Source of the DNA: Lachnospiraceae bacterium
GTDB lineage: Bacteria > Bacillota > Clostridia > Lachnospirales > Lachnospiraceae
Assembly (NCBI GenBank): GCA_015057525.1
Contig: SVEE01000013.1
Span: forward strand, 1 to 61,516
Length of the DNA: 61,516 nt
Direction: 5' to 3'
A program made the translations under genes and the position numbers. The notes beneath the pieces are model-generated. The model searched no databases, had not been told where the DNA came from, and saw only the letters and a list, made by a program, of their open reading frames with translations. Shown here in pieces: positions 35,199-44,127 of the stretch. Each line of letters opens with the position of its first letter. Position 1 is the stretch's first letter.

Positions 35199-38108
35199 AT
35201 GGGCTTTTCAAAGCAGGAAACAATCAAGAAACAAAAACAGCTTGTTTCCAAATCGCAACGAAATAAAAGAAAAATATTAGTAAACGCATTTAAAATCCTG
35301 TTGGTATGTCTGGTTACGGTGGTTATTGCCTGTGCCGGAATAGGATTTGGTATGATAAAGGGTATACTCGATAATGCTCCTGATGTTAATCAGATTAACA
35401 TTATGCCTAAGGGTTTTAAGACGGTAATATATGATCAGGATGGCAACGAGCTTATGGAGGTTGCTACCATAGATTCTAACCGTGTGTATGTTTACTATGA
35501 TGAAATACCAGAGAATTTTGTCAACGCATTTGTTGCCATAGAGGACGAGCGTTTCTGGACTCACAATGGTATTGATGTTAAAGGTATATTCCGAGCTGCA
35601 ATCAAGGGTGTCGCAAGTGGTAACTTCGATGAGGGTGCCAGTACACTTACACAGCAGCTTATTAAGAACCACGTATTTAATGTTGGTCTTAACGAGGTTA
35701 CATTCCTTGACAGACTTGAGAGAAAGATTCAGGAACAGTATTTGGCTCTTGAACTTGAAACTATGTATACTAAGGAACAGATTGTTGAGTATTATTTGAA
35801 TACTATATATCTTGGTAGAGGTGTTCATGGTATACAGGCGGCATCAGAGAAGTATTTTGGTAAGGATATGACTCAGCTTACAATCTCTGAAATAGCTGTT
35901 ATTGCGGGTGTTACACAGAATCCTAGCCGTTATGATCCGGTTGTTAATCCAGAGGAAAATGCAAAACGTAGAGAGATGGTTTTGGATAAGATGCTGGAGC
36001 TTGATTATATTACTCAGCAGCAGTATGATGCGGCAATGGAAGATGATGTTTATGCAAGAATTGAGGCAGAGTATGAAATTCAGGTTGCTGAGGATGATGT
36101 TAATACCTACTATGAAGATGCGATTCTCAATGCATTAGTAGATGATTTCATGGAACTTTACGGATGTACTAAGGAAGAAGCTTCAACACTTATATTTACA
36201 GGTGGATATTCAGTATATTCCGTTCAGGATGAAGAAATTCAGGCTATATGTGATGATGTAATTAACGACCCAGATTACCTTAATGATTCAGCAAAGGTAG
36301 GACTTGACTATGATTTAACAATACTGGATAGTGATGGTGAAACCACTATTAATTATAGTATTGGTCATCTTCTTATGTATTATAGAGAACAAACGGGTAA
36401 CTCTAAGTACAATAACATATATCCTAATGAAGATGCGGCAAGAGCAGCTGCTGATGAGTTTAAAGAAGCAATGCTTAATGAAACGGATGGCACCTATATT
36501 GATGAAAGATTTACTGTATCACCACAGCCGCAGTTCTCATTTGTAATTATGGATCAGGAAACAGGCTACGTTAAGGCTATTGTAGGTGGACGTGGAGAGA
36601 AGACAACAAGCAGAAGTTTCAATAGAGCGACGGATTCTCCAAGACAGCCAGGTTCTACATTCAAGATTGTAGCTGCATATTTACCATATATTGATTCTAA
36701 TCTAGGTGGACTTGCATCTCCATTTAAGGATGAGGAATATCGTTATGCCAACGGTGGTCTTGTATGGAACTGGTGGGGTAGCAAGTACAAAGGTTATGTA
36801 ACAGTACGAGAAGCTATTGCACAGTCCATGAACGTTATTGCAGTTAAGACAATAACGGCAGTAACAACAGATGTAGCATATGAATATTTGATAGATTTAG
36901 GATTTACTACAATTGTTGACCAAAGAGTAGAATCTGATGGTTCTGTCTATACAGATAAAACACAGTCCACAGCCCTTGGTGGTCTTACAGATGGTGTAAC
37001 TAACCTGGAAATAACAGCGGCATATGCAGCTATTGCTAACGGTGGTGTGTATACTAAACCAGTATTTTATTCAAAGGTTATTGACCATGATGGCAATGTT
37101 GTTATTGACAATACTACTCCTACAACACGTATTGTTATGCAGCCTACAACATCGTGGCAGTTGCTTGACGCAATGCGTTCAGTTGTTAACAGTGGTACAG
37201 GTACTGCTTGTAGAATGAAAACAGGAATAACATGTGCAGGAAAGACAGGAACAACATCTAATAACTATGACTTATGGTTCTGTGGAATGACTCCATACTA
37301 CACTGCATCTATTTGGATGGGATATGACTCTAACGTAGATATGGGTAGTTCAACTCCTCACAAGTATATGTGGAGAGATATAATGGATCAGGTGGCCATA
37401 CTTGAGAACCATGATGCATCAGTATATTTTGAACGTCCAGAGGGAATAACTGGTATTACACTTTGTAAGATTTCTGGTAAGCTTCCAGATGAGGGATGTC
37501 CAACATGTAATGACTATATTGCATCTAATGCAATACCTGGAACAAAATGTACAGGCCATGAAACTGTTGAGATTTGTTTGGATTCAGGCAAGGTAGCAAC
37601 AGATACATGTGTGAACAAGATTGAGCTTGTAGTAGATATTAATAGTAACACACATAAGAATGAGTTTGTAGACGCGCCTGAAGGAATTGTATACACTGAG
37701 GAAGTATGTCCACTTCATCCTCAGGGAGGTATGTTATATACTATTAGTACGTCGGCTGGAAATGGCGGAACGATTTCTCCATCTCTTACAGCTAGACAGG
37801 GTTCTAACGTAACAATATATATTACTCCGTATGCAGGATATAGAGTAAAGGATGTTCTTATAAATGGACAGAGCTATGGTTCGATTACAGAGTTTACATT
37901 CTCTAATATTGGAGGTAATGCGACGGTTGTTGCAACCTTCGAATTCGTAGGCTCAGGAGGGGGAGGTCAGCAACCAACAACAGCGGCTCCGACAACAGCA
38001 GCTCCGACAACGGCGGCTCCGACAACGGAAACACCGCCAACAGAAACACCGCCGACAGAAACACCGCCGACGGAAACGCCTCCGACGGAGACTCCACCAA
38101 CTCAATAA
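35199..38108 (+). CDS. Class A penicillin-binding protein with repeat tail
   Basis: 969 residues. A membrane span (about 29-52) precedes a GT51 glycosyltransferase (catalytic Glu115 in EDERFWTH, then STLTQQLIKN) and a transpeptidase domain with Ser486 in STFK, SMN and KTGTT (about 682-686). It polymerises and cross-links peptidoglycan outside the membrane. After the catalytic part come a cysteine-containing segment (CPTCND, CTGH), a ~70-residue beta domain (ISTSAGNGGTISPS to VVATFEF) and a Thr/Pro tail made of APTTA and PPTET repeats. AGGGAGG precedes the ATG. The tail is unlike the compact ends of standard PBP1. Confidence 0.94.
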   Translation: MGFSKQETIKKQKQLVSKSQRNKRKILVNAFKILLVCLVTVVIACAGIGFGMIKGILDNAPDVNQINIMPKGFKTVIYDQDGNELMEVATIDSNRVYVYYDEIPENFVNAFVAIEDERFWTHNGIDVKGIFRAAIKGVASGNFDEGASTLTQQLIKNHVFNVGLNEVTFLDRLERKIQEQYLALELETMYTKEQIVEYYLNTIYLGRGVHGIQAASEKYFGKDMTQLTISEIAVIAGVTQNPSRYDPVVNPEENAKRREMVLDKMLELDYITQQQYDAAMEDDVYARIEAEYEIQVAEDDVNTYYEDAILNALVDDFMELYGCTKEEASTLIFTGGYSVYSVQDEEIQAICDDVINDPDYLNDSAKVGLDYDLTILDSDGETTINYSIGHLLMYYREQTGNSKYNNIYPNEDAARAAADEFKEAMLNETDGTYIDERFTVSPQPQFSFVIMDQETGYVKAIVGGRGEKTTSRSFNRATDSPRQPGSTFKIVAAYLPYIDSNLGGLASPFKDEEYRYANGGLVWNWWGSKYKGYVTVREAIAQSMNVIAVKTITAVTTDVAYEYLIDLGFTTIVDQRVESDGSVYTDKTQSTALGGLTDGVTNLEITAAYAAIANGGVYTKPVFYSKVIDHDGNVVIDNTTPTTRIVMQPTTSWQLLDAMRSVVNSGTGTACRMKTGITCAGKTGTTSNNYDLWFCGMTPYYTASIWMGYDSNVDMGSSTPHKYMWRDIMDQVAILENHDASVYFERPEGITGITLCKISGKLPDEGCPTCNDYIASNAIPGTKCTGHETVEICLDSGKVATDTCVNKIELVVDINSNTHKNEFVDAPEGIVYTEEVCPLHPQGGMLYTISTSAGNGGTISPSLTARQGSNVTIYITPYAGYRVKDVLINGQSYGSITEFTFSNIGGNATVVATFEFVGSGGGGQQPTTAAPTTAAPTTAAPTTETPPTETPPTETPPTETPPTETPPTQ
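37977..38103 (+). repeat. Tandem repeats encoding the PBP tail
   Basis: About three 15-base units encoding APTTA are followed by about five 15-base units encoding PPTET. Such in-frame arrays can change length by slippage. Confidence 0.85.
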
Positions 38109-38114
38109 AAATAT

Positions 38115-38149
38115 AATCCCGTGTAACTATATGTTACGCGGGATTTTTT
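38115..38149. terminator. Bidirectional terminator between PBP gene and spoVA
   Basis: AATCCCGTGTAAC pairs with GTTACGCGGGATT. T residues follow on the plus strand and a T-rich stretch follows on the minus strand, so it can end both converging units. Confidence 0.85.
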
Positions 38150-38162
38150 GATTAAGAGAATA

Positions 38163-38522
38163 TTAATTTTTTGTCATCTTAGGAGAGAAAATTAAAGATG
38201 CTATATATGAAAAAATAAGTGCTGCCGAAGTTCCCACAGCGGCCATTTTAAAACCACCTCGGAATAAACCTAAAAAACCATCCTCTAACACAGCTTCTTT
38301 AATTCCCTTCCATAGATTATATCCAAAACCAGTCAATGGAACTGATGCCCCGGCACCTGCAAAATCTAAAAATGGTCCATATATGCCAACGGCTCCTAAG
38401 ATAGCACCTAAGCAAACTAGTATTACCATAACGCGGCCAGGCATAAGCTTTGTGTTATCCATAAGAATTTGAGCTAAAACACATAGGATACCACCTATTA
38501 TAAATGCTTTTAAATAGTCCAT
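38163..38522 (-). CDS. spoVAE: Stage V sporulation protein AE
   Basis: 119 residues with about three or four hydrophobic helices (AFIIGGILCVLAQILMD opening). It is homologous to SpoVAC and is part of the SpoVA channel that moves Ca-dipicolinate across the spore inner membrane. AAAGGAG precedes the start. It is the last gene of the operon here; no spoVAF follows before the terminator. Confidence 0.93.
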   Translation of the reverse strand: MDYLKAFIIGGILCVLAQILMDNTKLMPGRVMVILVCLGAILGAVGIYGPFLDFAGAGASVPLTGFGYNLWKGIKEAVLEDGFLGLFRGGFKMAAVGTSAALIFSYIASLIFSPKMTKN

Positions 38523-38539
38523 ATAAAAACTCCTTTTTG

Positions 38540-39571
38540 TTATATTTGTTCAATTACAACAGCGTGAGCTGTTCCTGGAATAGTTTGACCTTCGTTGTAA
38601 CTTACGGTTGAAAGAAGCGCTCCTGTTGGAACGAATAATATTTTGTGCCATTTTTTTGAATTGATGTTTTGCAAGATATATCCTGCCAGGGTTACAGCAG
38701 AACAACCACATCCACTTCCACCACTATGAGTATCTTGAGCTTCACAATCAAAAATTTTTACCCCGCAATCCATGTGTTGTTTTGATATATCTATTTTGTT
38801 GTCTTTTAATAATTTTATTAATATTTCTGAACCAACCTTACCTAAATCACCTGTAATTATTTTATCAAAATCATCGGGCTTACATTCAAGGTCTTCCAAA
38901 GCCTGAAAAATAACATCTGCCGCAGCAGGTGCCATGCATGCTCCCATATTCATGCTATCCCTTACACCGTAATCTACAATTTTTCCTGTTGTGATTGATG
39001 TGATATGAGGATATTGGTTCATGGGCTGTTCCTTGCTTGTGGCAGATACAATAAATGCACCACTACCGGTTACTGTCCAGGTGGCACTTAGAGGTCGTTG
39101 ATTACCATACTCTAAAGGAAAACGGAATTGCTTTTCTGCACTACCATAATGGCTACTTGTTACTGCAATTACATTCTTGGCATAGCCCGCGGCAACTGTC
39201 ATGGCTGCAAGACTTAATGATTCTCCGCAGGTTGAACATGCTCCATATAGTCCAAACACTGGTATATCGAAATCCTTAACACCGAAGGTTGTACCGATAA
39301 GCTGTCCTAATAAATCGCCACCGAAGATATAACGTATATCTTCTTTGGTTAAACCTGATTTTGTGATTGCAGTTTGTACAGCTCTTCGAACCATTTCAGA
39401 TTCTCCAAGCTCCCAGGAATCTTGTCCGAAGGTTGGGTCTTGCTCTATTTGGTCAAAATAAGAGGAGAGGGGACCTTCACCTTCCATTTGACCAACAATA
39501 GATGCACTGCTTAAAATTGCCGGTGGATTATTGAATTTGATGCTTTGTTTACCTATGATTTCTTTGTTCAT
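38540..39571 (-). CDS. spoVAD: Stage V sporulation protein AD
   Basis: 343 residues, thiolase-like fold. SpoVAD binds dipicolinic acid on the spore membrane. Family segments are FGLYGACSTCGESLSLAAMTVAAGYA, SSHYGSAEKQFRFPLEYGNQRP, ITGDLGKVGSE and HSGGSGCGCSAVTLAGYI. AAGGAG precedes the start. Gaps of 17 and 10 bases to its neighbours show it is co-transcribed. Confidence 0.97.
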   Translation of the reverse strand: MNKEIIGKQSIKFNNPPAILSSASIVGQMEGEGPLSSYFDQIEQDPTFGQDSWELGESEMVRRAVQTAITKSGLTKEDIRYIFGGDLLGQLIGTTFGVKDFDIPVFGLYGACSTCGESLSLAAMTVAAGYAKNVIAVTSSHYGSAEKQFRFPLEYGNQRPLSATWTVTGSGAFIVSATSKEQPMNQYPHITSITTGKIVDYGVRDSMNMGACMAPAAADVIFQALEDLECKPDDFDKIITGDLGKVGSEILIKLLKDNKIDISKQHMDCGVKIFDCEAQDTHSGGSGCGCSAVTLAGYILQNINSKKWHKILFVPTGALLSTVSYNEGQTIPGTAHAVVIEQI

Positions 39572-39581
39572 ATAAAACTCC

Positions 39582-40043
39582 TTATATTATATTAATGCTA
39601 AGCAAAAACCAATAAATTAGTCCTAGAATCCAACTAGTTAGGATTCCAAATAAAATAACAGGTCCGGCAATGGTGAAAATTTTAACACCTTTTCCAAAAA
39701 CCTCTCCTTCTTTTTGGTATTCAATAGTTGGGGCAGCGACAGAATTGGCAAAGCCTGTTATAGGAACAAGAGCGCCAGCACCACCGAATTTTGCGATTTT
39801 TTTGTATAAATTAAGACCAGTTAATAAAACACTACAAAGTATTAAAATTATAGATGTATAACTGCTTGCGTCATCTTTGTTAAAATCATAGTTGGATACG
39901 AGTAAATTGTTTATAAATTGTCCAAATGTACATATTAAACCACCTATAAGAAAAGCGTTTACACAATTTTTAAAGCAACTGTGTTTTGGGGTTACTGCCT
40001 CCACATACTTGTTGTATTCTTCATCGTTTTGAGTTGTATTCAT
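39582..40043 (-). CDS. spoVAC: Stage V sporulation protein AC
   Basis: 153 residues with four predicted membrane helices. The N-terminus (YNKYVEAVTPKHSCFKNCVNAFLIGGLICTFGQ) is diagnostic. SpoVAC is the mechanosensitive channel component for dipicolinate. AAGGAAGG precedes the start. It is central in the five-gene minus-strand operon. Confidence 0.96.
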   Translation of the reverse strand: MNTTQNDEEYNKYVEAVTPKHSCFKNCVNAFLIGGLICTFGQFINNLLVSNYDFNKDDASSYTSIILILCSVLLTGLNLYKKIAKFGGAGALVPITGFANSVAAPTIEYQKEGEVFGKGVKIFTIAGPVILFGILTSWILGLIYWFLLSINII

Positions 40044-40058
40044 ATATAATCACCTTCC

Positions 40059-40472
40059 TTAAAAATATATTAGCTGTAGTGCCGAACCAAGAGCCTTGCC
40101 CAATGATGCGGCAATAAGAATATATGGTAATCCTTTTCGAAGCTTAAATCTTCGTGACAGGATGGGAAACACCTTTAGAGTTTCAGCTAAGGCTCCTGCA
40201 AGACAACCTGTAAATATACCTCCCATAAGACTAAATATGAAAAGTCCAAGTAGTCCTAAGGGGATACTTATATCTAAAAGCCATATAATGTTTCCTAAAG
40301 TTACACCAATGATAATACAATTTTCGATTCCTCTGTAATGTTTGACGGCTTTGTATTTTTCTGATAGTCGTTCAAAAACTCCTAAAAGAGTGATGAATGC
40401 CACATATCCTGCGGCAATTGCTCCACCTGCGCATCCACAAAATAACATATAAAGACTTGTTCTAATCCACAT
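40059..40472 (-). CDS. spoVAB: Stage V sporulation protein AB
   Basis: 137 residues with about four hydrophobic helices. It has the SpoVAB pattern: opening GCAGGAIAAGYVAFITLLGVFERL, middle CIIIGVTLGNII, and KGLPYILIAASLGKALGS near the end. It overlaps the end of spoVAA by 11 bases. Its presence together with spoVAA marks the full five-gene type of spoVA operon. Confidence 0.92.
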   Translation of the reverse strand: MWIRTSLYMLFCGCAGGAIAAGYVAFITLLGVFERLSEKYKAVKHYRGIENCIIIGVTLGNIIWLLDISIPLGLLGLFIFSLMGGIFTGCLAGALAETLKVFPILSRRFKLRKGLPYILIAASLGKALGSALQLIYF

Positions 40473-41103
40473 CTATGGTTTTGTCCTTTCTGCTGCTATC
40501 AACAACTATACATTTGTTTACATCCTGCTCGTACAACCTCATTTGAACCTGAAGTGGTGTTGGGTCATCAGTTTTTTTGTTGTTAATTCCATGATTAAAA
40601 AATATTATCATGCCTATGCAGAGTCCAACTGAATATGCAAGAATTCCGAGAAGAGGTCCAATCTGTCCCGTGGTATTTGTTTGACCTGTAAATATAGTGT
40701 AAAGGTCTAACATAAGATTTTTGATGCCTGCGTCTCCGTTGTAGGACATAATGGAAAAGGCTGTTCCGAAGAAAGCAAGTAGTAATAGTGCAAAGGCCTT
40801 TATTTTTCCTGTTAATTTTTTTGTATAACTTAGATTTCTGTAATATACAATGGTTTCAGGGGAACCTATGGCTTCAACAGAAATCTCGGGATATTTTTTG
40901 CCAATTAATTCAATCAATTTTAAGACGGTTATAACTGCCTGATCCTGCTCAGTATCATTAAATGTGATTACAGGAAGACTTGAAACAGTGTTTTGTATGT
41001 TTCTGTCGCTACATAAAACTTTGGCTATATCTTTTATAGTTACCTTTCTGGATGGAACCATGGTACTTTGCCCAAGTGAAATATAAATAGTGGTATTGCA
41101 CAT
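40462..41103 (-). CDS. spoVAA: Stage V sporulation protein AA
   Basis: 213 residues. A soluble N-terminal part (TIYISLGQ, VTIKDIAKV, EAIGSPETIVYYR) is followed by two hydrophobic helices (about 105-120 and 155-175). It is the first gene of the spoVA operon. AAAGG lies before the ATG at 41103, and a candidate sigma-G promoter lies upstream. Confidence 0.9.
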   Translation of the reverse strand: MCNTTIYISLGQSTMVPSRKVTIKDIAKVLCSDRNIQNTVSSLPVITFNDTEQDQAVITVLKLIELIGKKYPEISVEAIGSPETIVYYRNLSYTKKLTGKIKAFALLLLAFFGTAFSIMSYNGDAGIKNLMLDLYTIFTGQTNTTGQIGPLLGILAYSVGLCIGMIIFFNHGINNKKTDDPTPLQVQMRLYEQDVNKCIVVDSSRKDKTIDVD

Positions 41104-41132
41104 AGTAATATTCTGCCTTTACAATTTTTTAA

Positions 41133-41161
41133 TAGTATTACAAATTATTGATAATTTATTC
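41133..41161 (-). promoter_or_regulatory. Candidate sigma-G promoter of spoVA
   Basis: On the minus strand GAATA (41161-41157), a 17-base spacer, then AATACTA (41139-41133). Sigma-G promoters in Bacilli have GHATR and CATWHTA at this spacing, so only the first base of the -10 differs. The known regulation of spoVA by sigma-G supports the reading. Confidence 0.5.
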
Positions 41162-41251
41162 TCTATTATTGGGTTTCAAATTCTTGTGTGATAAGGCAAA
41201 ACATGGTAATATATAGTGGAGTATGTTTATGGATTAATAGGAGAGAATAAC

Positions 41252-41794
41252 ATGGGTTTAACAGAGATTAGAAAAGAGATAAATCTTATAGACGACAACA
41301 TGAAAAAATCGTTTGATAACAGACTAAATTGTTCTCTTGAAGTTGCTAAAGTTAAGATGCAGGATAATGATGATATATATAAACCTGCTAGAGAGATAGA
41401 AATTTGTGAAAGATTTTCTGGTGAAGAAAGTTATCTTTTATTCATAAAAAAGGTTATGCAAATTAGCCGAAAATTCCAGTACAAAACATTTATTGACAAT
41501 AATAAAATCCATGAGGATTTTGAAAAATATATGAATGAACACTACAGCAGTGTTTTTTCTAAGGGAGGAATACTTGATATAAACTTGGAAGCAGACCCAA
41601 ACTCCCTAGAAGGTTTAAATACTCATGATATTTTATCTGTAATAGCGGATACTAAGCTTAGTATACTTAAGCTTGATATGGATGGAACATCCAACAGGTT
41701 AAAGGTATCCTTAGATGTTCCTGATGATGAGGAAGCAAAAAAAGAAGCAAAGATACTTACATACATGTTGTATAAAGAAACTATTAGAAGATAA
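41252..41794 (+). CDS. Chorismate mutase-like (AroQ) protein with C-terminal extension
   Basis: 180 residues. The first ~85 match the AroQ helical fold: LTEIRKEINLIDDNM, NRLNCSLEVAKVKM and YKPAREIEI keep the Arg, Arg, Lys and Arg-Glu catalytic positions. The remaining ~95 residues have no clear relatives that I know. AroQ converts chorismate to prephenate, but a monofunctional enzyme is normally ~90 residues. AGGAGAG at 41239-41245 sets ATG 41252. It starts 15 bases before pyrC and may be in the same transcript. Confidence 0.65.
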   Translation: MGLTEIRKEINLIDDNMKKSFDNRLNCSLEVAKVKMQDNDDIYKPAREIEICERFSGEESYLLFIKKVMQISRKFQYKTFIDNNKIHEDFEKYMNEHYSSVFSKGGILDINLEADPNSLEGLNTHDILSVIADTKLSILKLDMDGTSNRLKVSLDVPDDEEAKKEAKILTYMLYKETIRR

Positions 41795-41809
41795 ATAAAA
41801 GGAGGAATT

Positions 41810-43102
41810 ATGGTTATATTAAATGGTCATGTGTTAGACCCCGAAACAGATTTGCACGAATTGGCAGATGTAGAAGTGTGTCAGGATAGAATAAAAAAGA
41901 TATATGTAAAGAGTAAAGGTGAAGCTTACGTAGCTTCTGGTGATGAGGATGTTATAGATGCACAGGGTAAATATGTAATGCCTGGTTTTATTGATTTACA
42001 TGTGCATTTTAGAGACCCGGGCTTCACCTATAAGGAGGATATATGTACAGGTTCTAAGTCTGCAGCAGCAGGTGGTGTAACTACTGTATGTACTATGCCA
42101 AATACTAAGCCTGTTGTAGATTCAGTGGAGACTTTAACTGAAATTTATAAAAAAGCTGATGAAGAAGCTATTGTAAGAGTAAAACAGCTTTCTGCAATCA
42201 CAAAGGGTATGAATAACGAAGAACTTGTAGATATGAAGGCTATGCACCAGGCCGGAGCAGTTGCTTTTTCTGAAGATGGTAAGAGTGTAATGGACATTAA
42301 TCTTTATCGCGAGGCTATGAAGCAGGCTGCAGAGCTTGGGGCGATTGTTATGGCTCATTGTGAGGATAAGAATTTAGTTGGTAAGGGTGTTTTAAATGAA
42401 GGTGTTGCTTCTGAGAAATACAATGTGCCAGGTATTCCTAATTCTGTAGAGGATGTAATTACAGCTAGAGATATTTTTCTTGCTCATGAAGCAGGAACAA
42501 AGCTTCATCTGTGTCATTGCTCTACTAAGGGTACTGTCGAGCTTATGCGTATGGCAAAGAGACTTGGGGCAAATGTTACAGCAGAGGTTTGTCCGCACCA
42601 TTTTACTCTTACAGACGCAGATATCACATCTGCAGATAGCAACTACAAAATGAATCCACCACTTAGAACAGAGGAAGATGTAAGGGCATTGATAGAAGGT
42701 CTTGTAGATGGAACAATGGATGTTATATCAACAGACCATGCTCCACATTCGGATGAGGAGAAGGCTAAATATTTTGACGAGGCTCCTTTTGGAATAGTGG
42801 GACTTGAAACATCTGCTGCACTTACTTATACAGCTCTTGTTGATACAGGCCTTATGGATATTATGGATATGGCTAAGAAGATGAGCTACAATCCGGCAAA
42901 GGTACTTGGAATAGAGAATGATTTCGGCAAGATTACAGAGGGAGCTAAGGCTGATTTGGTATTGTTCGATGCAAATAATGAATGGGAGGTTGATTCCTCA
43001 AAATTCTTTTCAAAGGGACATAATACACCATATAACGGCAAGGTGCTTAAGGGAAGAGTTACCCATACCTTTGTTGATGGTAAGCTTGTTTACCAACTGT
43101 AA
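41810..43102 (+). CDS. pyrC: Dihydroorotase
   Basis: 430 residues, class I type. It closes carbamoyl-aspartate to dihydroorotate in pyrimidine synthesis. Metal ligands are in DLHVHFRDPG (about residues 58-67), MAHCED, LCHCSTKGTVE and the C-terminal STDHAPHSDEEK. AAAGGAGG precedes the ATG. It leads the pyrC-pyrF-pyrK-pyrD group. Confidence 0.96.
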   Translation: MVILNGHVLDPETDLHELADVEVCQDRIKKIYVKSKGEAYVASGDEDVIDAQGKYVMPGFIDLHVHFRDPGFTYKEDICTGSKSAAAGGVTTVCTMPNTKPVVDSVETLTEIYKKADEEAIVRVKQLSAITKGMNNEELVDMKAMHQAGAVAFSEDGKSVMDINLYREAMKQAAELGAIVMAHCEDKNLVGKGVLNEGVASEKYNVPGIPNSVEDVITARDIFLAHEAGTKLHLCHCSTKGTVELMRMAKRLGANVTAEVCPHHFTLTDADITSADSNYKMNPPLRTEEDVRALIEGLVDGTMDVISTDHAPHSDEEKAKYFDEAPFGIVGLETSAALTYTALVDTGLMDIMDMAKKMSYNPAKVLGIENDFGKITEGAKADLVLFDANNEWEVDSSKFFSKGHNTPYNGKVLKGRVTHTFVDGKLVYQL

Positions 43103-43110
43103 TTTACATT

Positions 43111-43128
43111 AAACTAGACAAAATAAAA
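43111..43128 (+). repeat. 18-bp intercistronic repeat, copy 1
   Basis: AAACTAGACAAAATAAAA lies just after the pyrC stop. It matches the copy after pyrF (44089-44106) at 17 of 18 positions. Confidence 0.6.
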
Positions 43129-43161
43129 AACATAAATATTTAATAGATGGAGGACTAAAAA

Positions 43162-44088
43162 ATGATTAACACACTTATTAAGAAAATTCAGGAGACAAAC
43201 GCACCAATAGTAGTAGGACTTGACCCTATGATGAATTATATTCCTAAGCATATTCAGGATGCTGCATTTGCTGAATATGGAGAAACTTTAAAGGGAGCTG
43301 CAGAGGCAATATGGGTATATAACAAGGGTATTATAGATGCAACATATGACCTTATTCCTGCAGTAAAACCACAGATTGCTATGTATGAACAGTTTGGTAT
43401 AGAGGGTCTTATTGCATTCCACAAAACTTGTGCATATGCAAAAGAAAAAGGCTTAGTTGTTATTGGTGATATTAAGAGAGGCGATATTGGTTCAACATCA
43501 ACTGCATACGCAGTAGGTCATTTGGGACAGGTTCAGGTTGGTAGCAAGAAATATTCTGGCTTTGATGAGGATTTTGTTACTGTTAACCCATATCTTGGAA
43601 CAGATGGAGTTAAGCCTTTTGTGGATGTATGTAAGGAAGAAAATAAGGGTATTTTCGTTCTTGTTAAGACTTCAAATCCTTCATCTGGTGAGTTCCAGGA
43701 TCAGCTTGTTGACGGAAGACCACTTTATGAACTTGTAGCTGAAAAGGTAGTTGAGTGGGGTGATGAGTGTATGGGTGATAAGTACAGTAATGTGGGATGC
43801 GTTGTTGGAGCTACATATCCTGAGATGGGTAAGGTTCTTCGTAAGCTTATGCCTAACACTTATATTCTTGTACCTGGCTATGGAGCACAGGGTGGTAAGG
43901 CAGAGGATTTAGTTCATTACTTCAACGAAGATGGACTTGGTGCTATTGTTAACTCGTCAAGAGGTATCATTGCTGCATATAAGCAGGAAAAATATGCTGA
44001 GTTTGGTGAGGAAAGATATGCTGAAGCCAGCCGTCAGGCAGTAATAGACATGATTGAAGATATAAATGGTGCTTTAGCTAACAAGTAA
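43162..44088 (+). CDS. pyrF: Orotidine 5'-phosphate decarboxylase
   Basis: 308 residues, the longer PyrF type. It converts OMP to UMP. The catalytic DIKRGDIGSTSTAYA array (Asp-Lys-x-x-Asp) is intact near residue 97, GLDPMMNY opens the barrel, and VPGYGAQGGKAED is the phosphate-binding segment. GGAGG lies ten bases before the ATG. Copies of one 18-bp sequence flank it on both sides. Confidence 0.95.
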   Translation: MINTLIKKIQETNAPIVVGLDPMMNYIPKHIQDAAFAEYGETLKGAAEAIWVYNKGIIDATYDLIPAVKPQIAMYEQFGIEGLIAFHKTCAYAKEKGLVVIGDIKRGDIGSTSTAYAVGHLGQVQVGSKKYSGFDEDFVTVNPYLGTDGVKPFVDVCKEENKGIFVLVKTSNPSSGEFQDQLVDGRPLYELVAEKVVEWGDECMGDKYSNVGCVVGATYPEMGKVLRKLMPNTYILVPGYGAQGGKAEDLVHYFNEDGLGAIVNSSRGIIAAYKQEKYAEFGEERYAEASRQAVIDMIEDINGALANK

Positions 44089-44106
44089 AAACTAGTCAAA
44101 ATAAAA
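44089..44106 (+). repeat. 18-bp intercistronic repeat, copy 2
   Basis: AAACTAGTCAAAATAAAA follows the pyrF stop directly. One mismatch to the copy before pyrF. Confidence 0.6.
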
Positions 44107-44127
44107 TATAAAAATGAGGGATTGTAT

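Noticed and set aside
35277-35828. 183-residue minus-strand frame opposite the PBP glycosyltransferase
   Set aside because: It is antisense to highly conserved catalytic sequence, so it is a shadow.
41104-41251. PyrR attenuator or leader peptide before the pyr genes
   Set aside because: There is no PyrR-binding hairpin, antiterminator or terminator pair, and the small frames lack meaningful codons.
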